Source: Varroa destructor (lineage: Eukaryota; Arthropoda; Arachnida; Mesostigmata; Varroidae). Taken from it: 64,000 nt of DNA. The translations under genes and the position numbers were made by a program. How positions within the stretch are numbered: position 1 is the first letter of the stretch; each line of letters starts with the position of its first letter. Positions 12,201-27,200 of the stretch are shown here, piece by piece. The notes below the pieces were generated by a model. The model saw only the letters and a list, made by a program, of their open reading frames with translations. It searched no databases and was not told where the DNA came from. The DNA lies in contig NW_019211454.1 of NCBI RefSeq assembly GCF_002443255.2, positions 23,326,782 through 23,390,781 on the forward strand. Reading direction: 5' to 3'.

Positions 12201-15200
12201 TAGGTGCAGCGCTGGTGGTGCCTTATGGCGTACAATGGTAGGATTTTTTCTCCGCTTTAACAGACTTCTGAGATCGCCGCAGTAGCGGTCACTCATCGTA
12301 CGCTACTCTCCTAGCAGTAAACCTTACATTTTCCGCGCGTAATTTATAGTAATTTCTATTGAGCACGTGAAGCATAGACAGGGAAATCGACAAGACAACC
12401 TACAAAGGCTTACTGGAGCACAGTAATAAATTATCTGATATGCCGGAAAGAATATATTTGTGAAGATACACGCAAAGAAACCCTGCGCGCGCTACTTACC
12501 AGCAAAAGAAAAAAGTCTATCGATGATTTATTTAGTAGGGCGTTTGACATTGTTTCGAAACGTCGCAATTAAAGGCGATAACGGCATCTTTAAAATAAAT
12601 CCTCTCTAGTAATGGTGGAAATAAGTAAGTAAAAAAAGAAGTAATGGAAAGAAATAGAGCAAGCAGGTGAATGTATTATTCGTTTAAGTCGTCACATACG
12701 AGAAGCCCTACTTGATAGAGCCTGATATGGTCCTTAAGTAGAAGAAGAAGAACAACCGCATTTAACACGATGTAAATTATACATGGAGCGAAGCTATATT
12801 ATTACGTGCATTGTATATACATATACAATGTACGTAACTGGCGTATGTATATATATCTGTCAGCTGTTTTATTCTTTATCGTATTGTTTGTCATGCATAT
12901 ATATTGTAGAAAAATGTACCTGAATAGATTAAGGAGATAGCAGGTGTTCTGGATGTAGTCCACGACTGCAACAAGCTCCTTCAACGAGAAGGCTGATCTC
13001 TAGTAGGGGCTGCGTACCGCAATGTCCCGATTTGCTAAGCACGTGTTCGAAGCTGTCGCGACTCCGAGGCGAATATTGCCCGCTCCATTGAAGTTCGTTT
13101 TAAGCACTTCACTTGAGAGTGTCCTACTTACTCTGCTGAATCACAACATCCACAAGGTAATAAAAAACTTCCCGAGTTGCTCTTGTGCCGTACTGACCGC
13201 GACTGGCCAGCCCCCGCCGTCTGCAACTGTCGTACCGCGTTGGATTCAGTTCATTTCTTTGTACACGACGGTAAAATTAACGCAGCGTCAGCTGCAGTCG
13301 TCATGCACCTGAGCTACACAGAAGGCGAGGTTACAACCTTATGGTAACCTGCACAGTTCGGCCAACTAGTTCGCCTCCTGAAAGGATGTTGTTTTTCTGC
13401 TTTATCATGAAAACCGAATCCTGAGACTGGCTTTCAGATAAACATTAATTGCAAGCACATTTATTAAATAGTATACAAAACAACCTATACACGACTGGCT
13501 TGTAGGTCAATTGACTATATAATTTAAATTTTGTTAAACGTAATTAAACTTAGGACCATATCAGGCTCTATCGCGTAGGGTTTTGCGTTTCGCAGGTTAC
13601 GCCTTAAACGAATAATATATTAACATGCTTGCTCTATTTCTTCGTAGTTTGGTGTACAATGTAGCAGTGCGCGTTTTGCTACTGTTAGAGGGGATTTCCT
13701 TTAAAGACACCCTTTATCGCCTTTAATTGCAGCACATTACTCTTTTATAAAAAAAAAGTTCCGAACGCTTCGAAACAATACCAAATGCTCTACTAAATGA
13801 ATGATCGATATATATTTGTTTTTCTGTTGCTGGCAGGTAGCACGTGCAGGATTTCTTCGCGTTTGTTTTGACGATACGCATTATTAGTTCATCTGTTTCC
13901 CATTCACTACTATGCTACAGTGAGCTCTTATCGTCTATCTCCAGTGTTTTTAACGGAAGTAGTTTAGCGCGCAATATTTGAAATCCTCTCCTGACAGGGC
14001 AGTAGGCCGTTATTACTGCAACTGCAACAGCCTGTGTCCGATATGAAGCATGTTAGTGAGCGTAACAAAAATTAGTCGAGCACAAAGAACGAGAGCGATC
14101 AGGAACTATAGGAATCGTAGGCTGATTCTGACCATCGTAAGATCAGTTTAGAAAGAAATCTCCCGCTCCGTGATACGTTAGCATTAATGTCGATTTTTCT
14201 GCTTTATTTACTTATAGCCCTTCTTCTTTTAATTTTCGTTTACTCATACTCGACGAACACCGCCTAGTCTTAAATATGTTGATGCAGCGCCTACGGTCAC
14301 ATTTTCATTTCGAATTGGTTTAATAGATCGTAGTGTGACATATTTTCGGCTTTGTGGAATCATCGTCTAATAGACTTTGCAACGTTTACATAGGATTGCA
14401 CCCAAAATCAACCCAAGCTCTCAAATTATTCAATTAGAGGCTTACTAGGGTGGAGCGAAGTTTTGGCGGGTACAGCTTACTTCTGGCTGGTCCTAGCATC
14501 GCCATCTACCATCTAATATGTGCTTTTATTTTTCCGTAACTTTCAGCGTTCCGACGCATACCCGATACGACTTCTCTGAGATACTCAACGCCCGATCATC
14601 GGGCATTCGTAGCCGCAAGGCCGCTACGTCGCAGGAAATGGTTTCTATCGAATTTATTCATTTTCTCGATCGCGGCCACTGGTATTTGTCGATCTATAAC
14701 GATGGTGATCAGCAAGAAGAGGTGTCCTTTGTGTCACGAGTAGCCGGTGGGTGCCCACTTCCGCTGAATTAATGAAAGTCGATCAGTAGATAGATACAAT
14801 TTCTTTCCTTAGAATAACTAGAGCCTGAAGTGTGAATCAGACCGAGAGAACAATCACATCGTTATAAAAAATCAAAGTTAACAACAGGGTGATATGCGCT
14901 CACCTCGTTTTGTTTGTCGAAATACGTGTAGATTACATGCTTTAGATGCATGCTTTACATGCATGTGTAGATTAAATACCATAAAGGTGTAGATACAAGT
15001 ATATTAAAATAGTCACATAGTCAAGAATTATCGCTGGCTATTACCCTTTGCAGATGTATCTTCGCTTCCTTGTCCGTATGACTGTCACGGCCATGGAACT
15101 TGTAATATGGGCAAATGTGACTGTGATCCTGATTTTACTGGCGAAGCGTGCGCCTATCGTAAGTTGAATCCTCAAATTGCTTTCCGCGCATATATTTTCG

Positions 15201-18200
15201 CACGAAATAGTAGGGTATGTAGCAGTCGTGCAATAGGGTACGGTGCCTTAATTGAGACTTTTGCTGATATTTTGGTTTCTAAGACTGGATCCAAATAAAA
15301 CAAAAAAAAAAAAACGAAATTTCGACATGTGCTAGAGGTGTTCCTCATTTCTGACGATCACGTTTATTCGATATAACGATTATATACTACGACTACAACT
15401 TTGAGCGAACCGCAGGCTCGTTTTAAATGTCCTGTTTGCCATTCTGTTAATAACTTGTTGATAGCTTGAATGAGTGAGTGGATGATGTCATGTTTAGACC
15501 TATTCAACTGTCGCCCAATAGTAATAATAAGCCCCAGTAATCGAACGGGTTTAAATCTAAGCTATTCTGCAGCCATACGTGCTTACCCCAGAACATGCTT
15601 GTATTCTCAAGGAGACAATTCTGCACTGATTGGCTTGTGTGAGCTAAGATGTATGGCCTTCCTTCAAGCACGCCAGCTATCCGCGGTTGCATCAGAGTTT
15701 ACAGAACACGCAGGCACTTCTTCAGTAATGCGTTTGCTTTTTTGGATCAAGTCTAATAGCACCTTGCCTTCTCATCTAAACACGCACTCAACACATGAAC
15801 TTTGGCCGAAGATCTGCTTCTACCCACAAGAGACACATCTTCTAAATAGCGAGCCAACCACTATCTTTGGGGTTAATTTTTACTTCGAGAATAAGGAATA
15901 TATTGTTAGTGAAAAATCAAATGCGACCTGCTACTTTCTTCTCGAAAGATTTGAGTAGAAAAATAACGCTAATCAAATCCCATGATTTTATTGATCTCAA
16001 AGAGCATTTATCTGGCTTTTATGAGGTGCATTTGAGGTCTTCGTGAACACTCCGTGACATCGTACACTCACTCATTCACATCAACTATCCTCAATGACGC
16101 CCTCACCGAAGTGGGAGGCGCTCTTGGACAACAGCCATTAATTTTTTTGTTCTGTCGTAGACTTCACATTGTACTACGTTGCGTTGCCCCGTGGCGCGCA
16201 GCGCATACTTCTTTTGCAGCATCCACATAATCATTTACGGCATGGTACACTATCAACGTGCAATGACCCAAGAGGCTTTTAATCCCCATAAGTGTTCGTC
16301 CACTGCCTAGAGTTTTGGTAATAGCTGATATTTACATCAAGTCCGGAAACAATGCAATGTTGTTCATCTTAACTAGTTTATTGTTTTTAATTTATTTGTT
16401 GACACGTATTAGATGGAAGAACTGGCCTTGGTCTAATGTCAGGAGTAGAGAAGGACGCATGCCTGTAACGACAAACAGCCTATCAACGTATTTCTCAATT
16501 TAGGTGCCGCACTCTCTGTATATGCAAATATACTGAAAATACCGAAGAACTAACGAGTGGTGCTACTTCGTTGCGCTATGTTACGCGATTTGTCAAGGAT
16601 ATTCGTTTGATGGATTGTTTTTATTTTCACTTTTGGTTAGAACTCTGCCCAGTGTTGTGCAATGGTCGCGGCAGCTACTCTGGAGGTCGATGCGTATGCC
16701 AACCAGGTTGGAAGGGCACTGAGTGTCAACTACGAGACGAAGAGTGCGAGCCAGCAGATTGTTCAGGACATGGAGAGTGCATTGATGGTGCCTGCAAATG
16801 TTTCCAAGGATACAAAGGTTCTGCTTGCGATCAGGTACGAGCAGTCATTCGATGTTCCAACAAAAAATGTATGATAGATAAGGAGGCCATTTTGGCATCT
16901 TTATATATAAATGAATGGGATCACTTTATAGATGGACGTAGACTTTGAATTGACGTTATGTTTAGCTGCGTGATCTGTGCCGGTGTGTGAACTATGAAAT
17001 AAATATTTATGCTACGTGTCCATCTTTGCGACAAACAGGTGGACTGTATTGATCCCGACTGTTCGGGTCACGGGATCTGTCTATCTGGCCAATGTATCTG
17101 CAAAAAAGGCTGGAAAAGCGTCGACTGCTCTCAACCGGATGAGGAAGCTCTTCGCTGTCTACCCGATTGTTCAGGACATGGCCGATTCGATGTCGAGTTA
17201 CAGCGTTGTGTCTGCGAGGCGCCTTGGAGTGGACCTGACTGTGCAGCAGAGCAATGTGCATTGGACTGTGGTGAAAGGGGCCGATGCCGCGGGGGTCGAT
17301 GCGAATGCCTAGAAGGCTGGGCAGGACCAAAGTGTGGTCAGAGACTCTGCGATCCCCGATGTTCCCAACCACACGGTCAGTGCCGAAACGGAACTTGCGT
17401 CTGTGCTATCGGATGGAACGGAAAGCATTGCACCATGGGTTAGTAACCGAATAATTTAACTTCAATACATTAACTTGTATGCAATCCTAAGTTAAGCTGA
17501 TGTCTCTTGCCGTTTAAAGTAACCCACCCAAAATAGCGAGTACCGCGTTCAGTGTACAAGCTTGCCCATCCTCGGCTAGCATGAAACAAGCATAATTAGT
17601 TCAGCGCAAATAACATTCGGCATACTGTGATCTTTGTTTTAGAGGGTTGTCCTGTAGGATGCAACCGTCATGGCGAGTGTGTGAGTGTAGGCGGTGAATG
17701 GACCTGTCGCTGCCATGATCCTTGGTCTGGATCCAGTTGCAGCCAAGCCTCCGAGAGGAAGTGTGGAGACCGAGTGGATAATGATGGAGGTACGTAATAT
17801 ATGCCGCGTTACATTCGAATAAGCCGACGAATTGACTAATTACAGCGATTGTTGCCTGACTGCCCATTGCTGATCGTTGGTCTCCTTTCGTTTAGATGGT
17901 TTGGTGGACTGCGCTGATTCCGAATGCTGCTCGGCGCCTGAGTGTGCGTCGAATCCACTTTGCTTCCAATCAGCCGACCCCCGCGACGTGCTGTTGAGGA
18001 AGCAGCCGCCGGCGGTGACCGCAAGCTTCTTCCAACGGACGCAGTTTCTCATCGAGGACGACTCGGTGCAAAGCTACGCAGTCAAAGGAGCTTTCAACCA
18101 CAGGTATGATCTTTACTGTTAAATGCATGATTGTGATCTACCGAAAGTATATTGGTCAGACTAGACCATAAAACCTGGCCAGCTATCGGACTCGATTCCG

Positions 18201-21200
18201 TACGACGCAGCAGAACTTTTAAATTATCCACATGTGAGATGGTAATTTAATCCAGAAGCACTTGTTGGAAATGACGTAATATTTTTTTTATTAGTCGGCT
18301 AGATTCTAAGAGTTCTTTCTGGTTGAGTTCCTTTCGGGTCGTATTCACTTTGTTGCCAGCAGCGCCATAAAAACAGCACAAATCTCACATTACAGCTTCT
18401 AGACACTGTGGCACAAACCTGACGGCAAATGACTGTTTCATTAAAATAAAAGGTATATTCAAATAATATCCTGAGGTACATGTGTGTGAAGAAGATCATT
18501 CAGATCCTCACCTGTCGCCATATGCCGAGCCAGCCAGCCAACCACTAGATACGGTGATGATGCGTGATCTTCAGACACCTAATTTCATTCCAAAGAAGCA
18601 ACGAAAAAAAAGATGTGCAAGAGGTGCTGACCTGAAATGTATCATGATGCAACTGCTCCTGCAGGATGCTGCTTCTGAATGATTCATAGAAATACTTACG
18701 CTTCTTTATTCTCGCTTTCGTTTGAACCGTTATCATTTCGACAGATACCAGCTAGCTTGCCAAACGAATCTATTCTGTCTTGAGCAATGTACCTGTAGTG
18801 TGCTGCCTGTCCTAGGCTGGCTAGTTGTTTTTGGGTGCGTCCTAGTGCACAGATCCGTCGGCAAGGTGGTGACGAGGCCCTGCCCTTTTCCTCCTGTACT
18901 AAAAATGGCACAATAGCCTTTTTTAAATATCGGACCAACCTAAAGCTAACGACGCTAACATTATATTTACATATCTTTATCGCATTACACGCAGCACGCT
19001 TTGGAAGCATTTCAACTCGAGGTACGTCGCCTTGTGTGGACTGGGGGAGTTCGATGTTAATCTCAGGGGGTCGCAAAATTGTAGTACATGTCGCTTGATT
19101 TGGGTACGGAATAATTTATAGGGTGATACCATCGAAGTTCCTCTCTTACGTCATAGCCTGATTAGTAAATCATACGCAGACCGGGAGTCTGGTTCCAGGG
19201 AGGTAGCAGGTGAATAGCCGTAAGGCGCTGAAAGGTTTTTTCGTAGGCCATCTCTAAGCACCTTTATCCACACCCTGTTTCTATCGACCCTATTCTTCCC
19301 CAACCCATTTGCACCTTCTCTCTTTCGCTCTTCCTTTACTTTTTTCCCCTTTACTAACTCTCACTTTAAGTAGGGCTAATTTATAATCATGTCTATATAG
19401 ACTTATCCGTAGCGGAGCCTTAATATGAACACGCATTCGTTCAAAAACATCGAATCAGATTTTTCTAGAAAACATTATAATCTAGAAAGAAAAGGAGAAA
19501 AAAGTATTTCTAAATCGAATTGCCCGTGTCATCAAAATGAAATCAAGAATACCTTCATTTTCTAGGACCAAAGTGACAGAAACTTAACTAATTAAAGATA
19601 TATTAGGATCAGGCCAAACTCTGCGAGTTATTTCATCCTTTTTGATGAGTTTCCGGTCGATTTCTAGTTAACTAACATGTCTCTTTTATCGATTGATTAT
19701 GTAGCCGCGCATCGGTTCTACGAGGACAGGTGGTATCTTCTTCACATGCGCCATTAACGGGGGTAAGAGTCGGAGTAGCTTCTGACGTTACCGCTGGATT
19801 TACAGTTTCAAGAAGTGACGGTTGGTTTGACCTCATGGTAAATGGAGGAGGAGCTGTGACCTTACAGTTCCGCAGGGACCCGTTCAAGGTAAGCAGTAGC
19901 ATCCGCGGCAGCTATTTCGTTGACTCTCGTCTTTATGGAAAGCCCAAGTAGATTATTAACATCAAATACGATAAAACGTATCGACGTATAACTGTCACGG
20001 TGGCAAATCTAAACGAAGTATTATTGCATTTTTTGAGTCGAGTATTATTATTATTTAAAAAACATTAGCCCGCGTCATAAGAGTAACTTCTTTAGCAGTA
20101 TGTATTAAGCACAAATGTGATGCCTTTGTGAACAAAATCGATACGTGAGTACATACGTTATGCGCGTCTCTGACTTGATCAATTTCTTTCCAGATCCATG
20201 AGCGGACACTTATGGTTCCTGTGAATGACATTTTGGTTCTGGGTGAGGTAGTCATGACACCCGGTGAACTAAAGGCTGTTGATGGGCCCAAGAGTAACGC
20301 CATCTGTACTGAACACGATTTCGAAGCAATGACACCAGTAATTATGGCAACATGGCGGCATGGCTTCCAAGGCGGCTGTAGTAATCGTTCAGCCATACTT
20401 GCTGAATCGCAGGTTGTACAAGAATCCCTGAATATACCTGGCACTGATCTGCACCTTGTTTACCATTCAAGTCGTGCTGCGGGATATTTTTCCACCATCC
20501 AGCTTAAGCTAACACCTGACACGATACCTGCGAGCCTTCGATTGATCCATTTGAAAATCTATATCGAAGGCGTGATGTTCGAACGGGTGTTCGAAGCTGA
20601 CCCTGCCATCCAGTTTACGTATGCGTGGAATCGAAGAAATACGTACAGACAAAAGGTCTACGGAATCGCTTTGGCACACGGTAAAGTTCTATAATATTCT
20701 TAATAGTACTCTATTATCGTCATTGGGCAATACAGATAATATAACAACGTAATGCTTATCAGAAGCGTTGTTTTATATAGGAAATAAGTTCAGCTAGGTT
20801 ACAATGATACGTTTACAAATTTGTCTCACTCAGACAATTGCTTCTGTAAACCAAGAGACTCAGTAGAGTTGCATTTCTGTAGATGACTGCAAATTAACAA
20901 TGAAATAACACTTGTCTGAACAATGTCTCACTGATCTTTTAGTGCATGTCGGATACGAATACTCAACATGTTCAGACATCATCTGGGAAATCCAAACAAC
21001 CCCGGTAAGCGGGCACGACATGTCCATCTCGGAAATTGGTGGTTGGAATCTTGGAATCCACCATCGCTACAACTTTCATGAGGGAATCCTTCAGAAGGGT
21101 GACGGTGCTAACGTCTACCTTAAGAACAAGGTACATATGCATTTTTTTTCTATCTTTAGCTGATTACGTGAACAACTGCACACCTAAACGAACCGATACC

Positions 21201-24200
21201 AGCAACAGGTTCATTCGATTGGACAACTCTAACGAAGGCCATAATTCACCCATTCATCCACCGAATGTCGGTGGCATTTTTGAACTGACGCCTATGTTCA
21301 TACAGACACCGGATTTGTTCCTTTTTTACAGCCGAAAGTCTTGTCAACCATAATGGGCAGTGGTGAAGAAGGCCAACAACGTAATCTTCATTGTCCGGTT
21401 ACTCAATGTAATGGCTTGCCACGTGACCAACGCCTTATGGCACCGGTCGCCCTAGCAAGCTCACCTGATGGTTCAATATTTGTCGGTGACTTCAATCTCA
21501 TTCGGCGCATTTCACCAGATGGTGGACAAGTAGTCACTGTTGTCGAGCTGCCACCCTCTCAAATTGCCTATTCTTACCATCTGGCTGTCGGACCGGCCAC
21601 GGGTCATCTCTATATCTCCGATCCCGAAAGACACCAGGTAATAGCGACTTTGAACAACGCAGAACTCGCACAGCTGTTCACATTGAACATAGGTATATTA
21701 TCGATAAATAATAATGTTATTCAATTATTGACCATTTAAATTTTAATGAGTGGGTTTCTAAAATTAACGATGATAACCATACACAAACTGAACGACATAG
21801 AATTACGAACCGTTTGGGACCACTGTAGCTTATCGAATTGATTGCCTTCTGCCAGGTGCTGCGTGTAGTTCGTTTGGAAGCTGTAGAGGATCCCAGAAAC
21901 AACCTTGAAGCTGTAGTCGGCTCAGGAGCTAAGTGTTTGCCAGGAGATAAGTTGTTCTGTGGAGATGGCAGACCTGCTCGAGAAGCTAAACTATCGTATC
22001 CCAAAGGCATCGTTGTGTCTATGTATAAAGAAGTATGTTACTGTTTTTAAAATGTACTATTACTACTGGTTTGTCTCTTATTAATTTTTTTTATGTAGCT
22101 TCATTTATATCAGAAACTGCGTACACTATATACCCAGCCTCTTTCTCCTTGACACCAAAGCCTCTCACAATGATGTCGTTTCTGTACTCTAATAGATATA
22201 CATCGCTGATGGAACTAATGTTCGGATGGTCGATCGTGCGGGTATCATGAATACCCTTGTTGGTGATCATCATCATAAAGCTCACTGGAAGCCACTATCG
22301 TGCGCTGGGACTCATTTGTTGGGGCAGACAAATCTTAAATGGCCCTCAGAACTAGCTATCAATCCTGTGGACAACTCGTTACACATTCTCGATGACCACA
22401 TCGTCCTGCGACTGACGCCCGACCGCCGTCTTCGCGTCATCGCTGGAAAGCCGGTCCACTGTGCCAGTACTCAGACAAACGGCAAAGGGGACTTTGCCAC
22501 AGAAGCGCTATTAGAATCCCCAATGGCTATCACCTTCTCTCCGCAGGGTGATCTTTATATAGCTGAAAGCGATTCACAAACAGTGAACCGAGTACGGGTG
22601 GTAAGTCCAGATGGAAAGCTGACTCACGCTGTGGGTGTAGTTGAAGCTAAATGTTCGTGTCTTGACATCAACTGTAAGTGTTTCGACCCCAACGAAGTGC
22701 TAGCAACCGCAGCTAAATTCGACTCAATTTCTGCCTTGACAGTTACACCAGACGGTACACTGCATATCGCTGATAAAGGCAACCATATGATCCGATCGAT
22801 TGTCAATCAGCTGCCCTCGCCGTCCGGTCCTCAACATGCGATTGATATCTATTCGCCGGAAACCCAGGAAGTGTATACATTTAACCGGCATGGTCAACAC
22901 ACTTCTACTCGGAACATTGTTACAGGCCAAACCAAGTACACGTTTACTTACAATGTTAATACAGCTAACGGAAAACTGAGCTCGGTCACCGACGCTTCGG
23001 GCAATAAAGTTTTCATCCTGCGTGACACCAGCCACCAGGCAAAATCGATTGAGAACAGCCAAGGGGGCAAATGCGTCTTGGATATTGGCTCGCGGCATTC
23101 GATGCTGCTGTCGTTCGCCACCGCAGACGGACATAAGACCTCGTTCGAGTACCACGGCTCTAACACAGCGCTTCTAAAGTCAAAATCAGACAGCTCTGGC
23201 CGCTCGGTCCTGTACTCATACGATCATTACGGCCGACTGACTGACGCCATTGCCCCTAGCGGAGAACATATTCGCTTGTCGTACAGTCTTAGCATCCGCG
23301 GAGCCTCCGTTATGGTTACACGAAACGGACGCGAAACCTCTGAGCTTCTAATTCAAGGAGCCCACGGCGTCGTAAGCCAGAAGGGCTCGGTTGAGGAAAA
23401 AGTAAGAATGGGGGCAGATAACGGACTTGTTCTAGGGCAGGATAACGGCCTAATCAAAGACATCGAAACTCAAGCGTTCCCGCTTCTTACGGATATGAAC
23501 TCTGTGTACTCCGAGATTTTCCCTGTTCCAACGAAACTGAGGCTTGGACTTAGCGAAGATATAACTCAACGGCTTGAATGGCGGTACTACGCGAAGCCTG
23601 AAAGTGGCGTAGGCCGCAAAAGGACTGGCATCGATCAGGTGGGTCGACGTGCGAAGGTTAACGGAGAAAACCTGTTCGCAATCGAATTCGATCGGCAACT
23701 TAATACCGAATCGGTCATCGACAAGAATTCTATGGCTTTACTGACGGTCAAATACAACCACAAGGGACAGCCAGAATCGTGGACGCCGAGGGCCAATATC
23801 ACTGGAGTAACGCTTGAATACGACCGCTTTGGCCGTGTGACAAAATGGGAGCGTGGTGATCTCATTGAAAGCTATTCGTTTGATTTAGCCGGCAGATTAA
23901 CTGACGTGCGTTACGCAGACCATTCAGGCGTCATCTACAAGTACGCCGAAAGTCCCGCTACTGTGGTAAGTAAAGTATATATAGGCCACGATTCAGCGGT
24001 CGTTGTATGCAACTAACCATGTGTTAGGGATTAGGAAGAAGGCTGATTATCACTGAATTTGAAATGAGTCATAAGCCTAATTTTTCAACATGCTATGAAC
24101 CGACCTCTGCTTTGCCTTATAATATTGCAGCCGAATGAAATCATCCTACCCAGCGGAAGCCGCTATCAGCTGATGTATAATGGACACTCGAGCTTACAGA

Positions 24201-27200
24201 GCGTCATAACTCCAAACGGTCATCGACACGAAATCGCCTCGCAGACATCGCTCGGCTTCTACAAAGTACTCATCATTATCTTGTGTTTCGCTTTTAGTTG
24301 TTGATAAATCTCAAAACAGTTTCCTTCCTTCGAGATATCCTAATCGTTAGCGCTATTACAGTGAAGATCGTTGTTTAGCGAATACATGAAAATTATAGAA
24401 GGGCATAATTGAATTTTTTTGGAAAAGCCGCAAAGTTATTCATTGTAATCACTATTATCTTGTTATAGCTGTTGTACCTACCTCCGGGCGCGAACCATCC
24501 GTACGTAGTGCACTACGACGAGCGCGGCTTGGTGATAGCCAAGTATTATCCACACTCGTTGGGGCGTGTCTCGTACGCGTATAATGACGAAGGCCGATTG
24601 GCCACCGTACTATGCGGGCAGGAGAGTACCAACTTCTACTATGGAAACAATAGCGCACTCGTGAAGTCTATTACTAAAAACGTTCCATTGCTGGATACGC
24701 GAGTTGACTATAGGCATCACGGGAGCCTGCTTAAGGAAGAACGATTCCGGTTAGTGATGGATTTTATTAGTAGTAGGAAACTCAAGGGGTTTGCATAAAA
24801 TGTAAAAACTACTTTTTTTCTTGATTTCTTTGTATTAAATATCGCTACTTGACAATGGGTCCTTGTTTAGATCAAAGCATGGCCTAAAACATGTTATTTT
24901 CTTTGGTAACAGGTACAATTCGAAGAGCCAGCTGGACAGCGTAAAACTTAAGTATATTTATGATGGAGGGAGGCTGTCGTCGGCAGACGTGGAGATTGGA
25001 GGTAAAAGTACCTTTCAAGCTCGATATCGATATAACGTTGTCACAGGTCAATTGGAACAGACTCACCAGTTTACTATTAATCGGCCTAAGCAGAACTCTG
25101 TGTTTATTCAAGACGAACAGCGGCAATTTAGTACAACTGTCCAGTTCGATTCGTTTGGTCGAATTGAAGCTCTAGCCCTGTCACTATGGAACAAGGAACT
25201 CTTTGCCTACGTACCTAGGTACAACAACCGTAACCAAATTGTGGCCATTACCTCAAAGGTTGGCAAAGACGCCACCCCCGTCGAAACAAGGTTTAATTAC
25301 ACACTCGACGGCTTCTTACAACTGGTAGAACCGGTGTCTTCCCCTGCTCAGTCTTGGCGTTATGCGTACGATATCAACGGAAACCTTGAGATGATTCAAG
25401 AAGGCCCAAAACAAACCCACTTAAAATACGACGCCGGCGATCGTGTTGTTGGTTATGGAGCTACTGAGAGCATGTACAAAGCTGATGCCAGGGGTTTCAT
25501 TACAAGACGCGGTGAAGAATACTTCGAGTATAATGCCGAAGGTCAAATGGTGCACGCATGGCAGAACCGTGCCTATGATATACACATGTTCTACGATCAG
25601 CGTGATCGTCTCGTCGCCACCAAGGATCACCGTGGCGGAATTACGCAGTATGTGTACGCCGATCCATTGCATCCAGAACGTATGACACACGTACATCATC
25701 CGAAGACTGGTGCCAGTATTTCCTTTGTTTATGATAATCGAGGCCACTTGATGCATATCCTTAAAAAGGACAATAGCAAATTCTATGTGGCTTGCGACCA
25801 CCGCGGTACCCCAATGGCCGTCTTCACTCAAGACGGATCTGTGATTAAGGAGATCAGACGCGCACCTTTCGGGCAGGTGACTTACGATAGTAACCCTGAC
25901 TTCTTACTCCCCGTCGACTTCCTCGGTGGAATTCGCGAACCTGTTACCCACTTGGTGTTCTATGGGTCCCGGCCTTACGATCCGACATCCGCGCAGTGGC
26001 TGACGCCTACGTGGGAACGAGTGTTCAGTTTAATCGCACATCCACCATTGGTCCATCTTTATCGCTTTAGGAATAACGATCCTATCAACGCCGATCAAAT
26101 ACCGGATAAAATGACCAGTAAGTTCATACCTATAAATCGCAGCTATCGTAAAATAGTATGTACTCAAGGTGATGGAATAAGATGAGAAGTGGGCAGGTGA
26201 TTTTTCGTTCAGTCATCATAATAAATTATTTAGGTTGACATCATAATACCTGCACCTACTTGAAATATTTTTCTTACTTCCATCAATTTATCGAAATAGG
26301 TTTTGTCTTACCTAAAAATGTTCGAATAGTAGTATAACAGAGGCTGCCTGTACTTTAACTTTTTTTTTTTACAATTTTAGCACTGGACTCATGGCTTGTA
26401 GCTCTCGGGTACGATCTATCGAAGGTGATTGTTCAGCCCCCACAAATCATGACGAGCCCCGTAGTAGGACAAGCTTATCTCGTTCCCCTTACCGCGCCGA
26501 CGCTACCTATTGTCTCAGGTTTAAATTGCCTCGCCAGTGAAATCGCCGCCGATTTCAGCAGACCTTCCGCCGTGGTACCAAGTGTAGTTAAATCAAGTCA
26601 AGGTTTATTTGAACGAGCAATCAATTCCCGTATAGCGAGCTTACCAGGCGTATTCGGCAATGGAATCTTACTCAATCGACAGCCATCAGGCACCGTTAAG
26701 GTGCACGTCCTGGCCGAGGCCACACCAATTTTGCGTGATGTCATCAGCTCCGTTTTCAACAACACTCTCATGCTCGACGTGCATTTCAATCAGCACGGCA
26801 TCGACTTATTCTACTTTTCGCAGCCACAGCTTTCGAAAGCGGATCGTGATTGGGAGCAGTTGGGCAGATTAGGATCAACCCTTTTCAATATCACTCGTCA
26901 TCCTGTAGTCGACAGCGAGAGTGGCCGAAGACAACAGATCGATATCCGAGTGCACAGCGCTAATGTAGCTCTCAACATTAAGTACGGAGCGACCGAAGCG
27001 GAGGAAAAACAGCGTGTCATCAATCACTTCAGAAGGTAAATAGCTGGAGATTAGTTTATTTATACCATTCTACCTTATTTTGAAAATGTTGGCTAAAAAT
27101 CCGGTCAAGGCACGTTCCATCAATCAATGCTACCACTACAATCGGTCTAAACCCTTGCTAACCCTTAAGTTACACCTATATATATTTAAGGCAGAAACCC

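Larger units (their letters stand above)
8756..14546 (+). other. Teneurin intron 4 (5.8 kb)
   Basis: Splits the beta-sandwich right after YGRRN. AT-rich; holds a Tc1-like transposase remnant (about 11.0-11.2 kb, - strand) and a large inverted repeat (12.47-13.87 kb). The rest shows only short random frames. Confidence 0.75.

Noticed and set aside
15470..15958. 162-codon + strand frame in teneurin intron 6
   Set aside because: It overlaps the antisense of the mariner relic and is not flanked by splice sites of matching phase; no domain seen.
22724..23155. 143-codon open frame on the - strand
   Set aside because: It is the antisense shadow of the conserved NHL/YD exon of teneurin and has no family resemblance.
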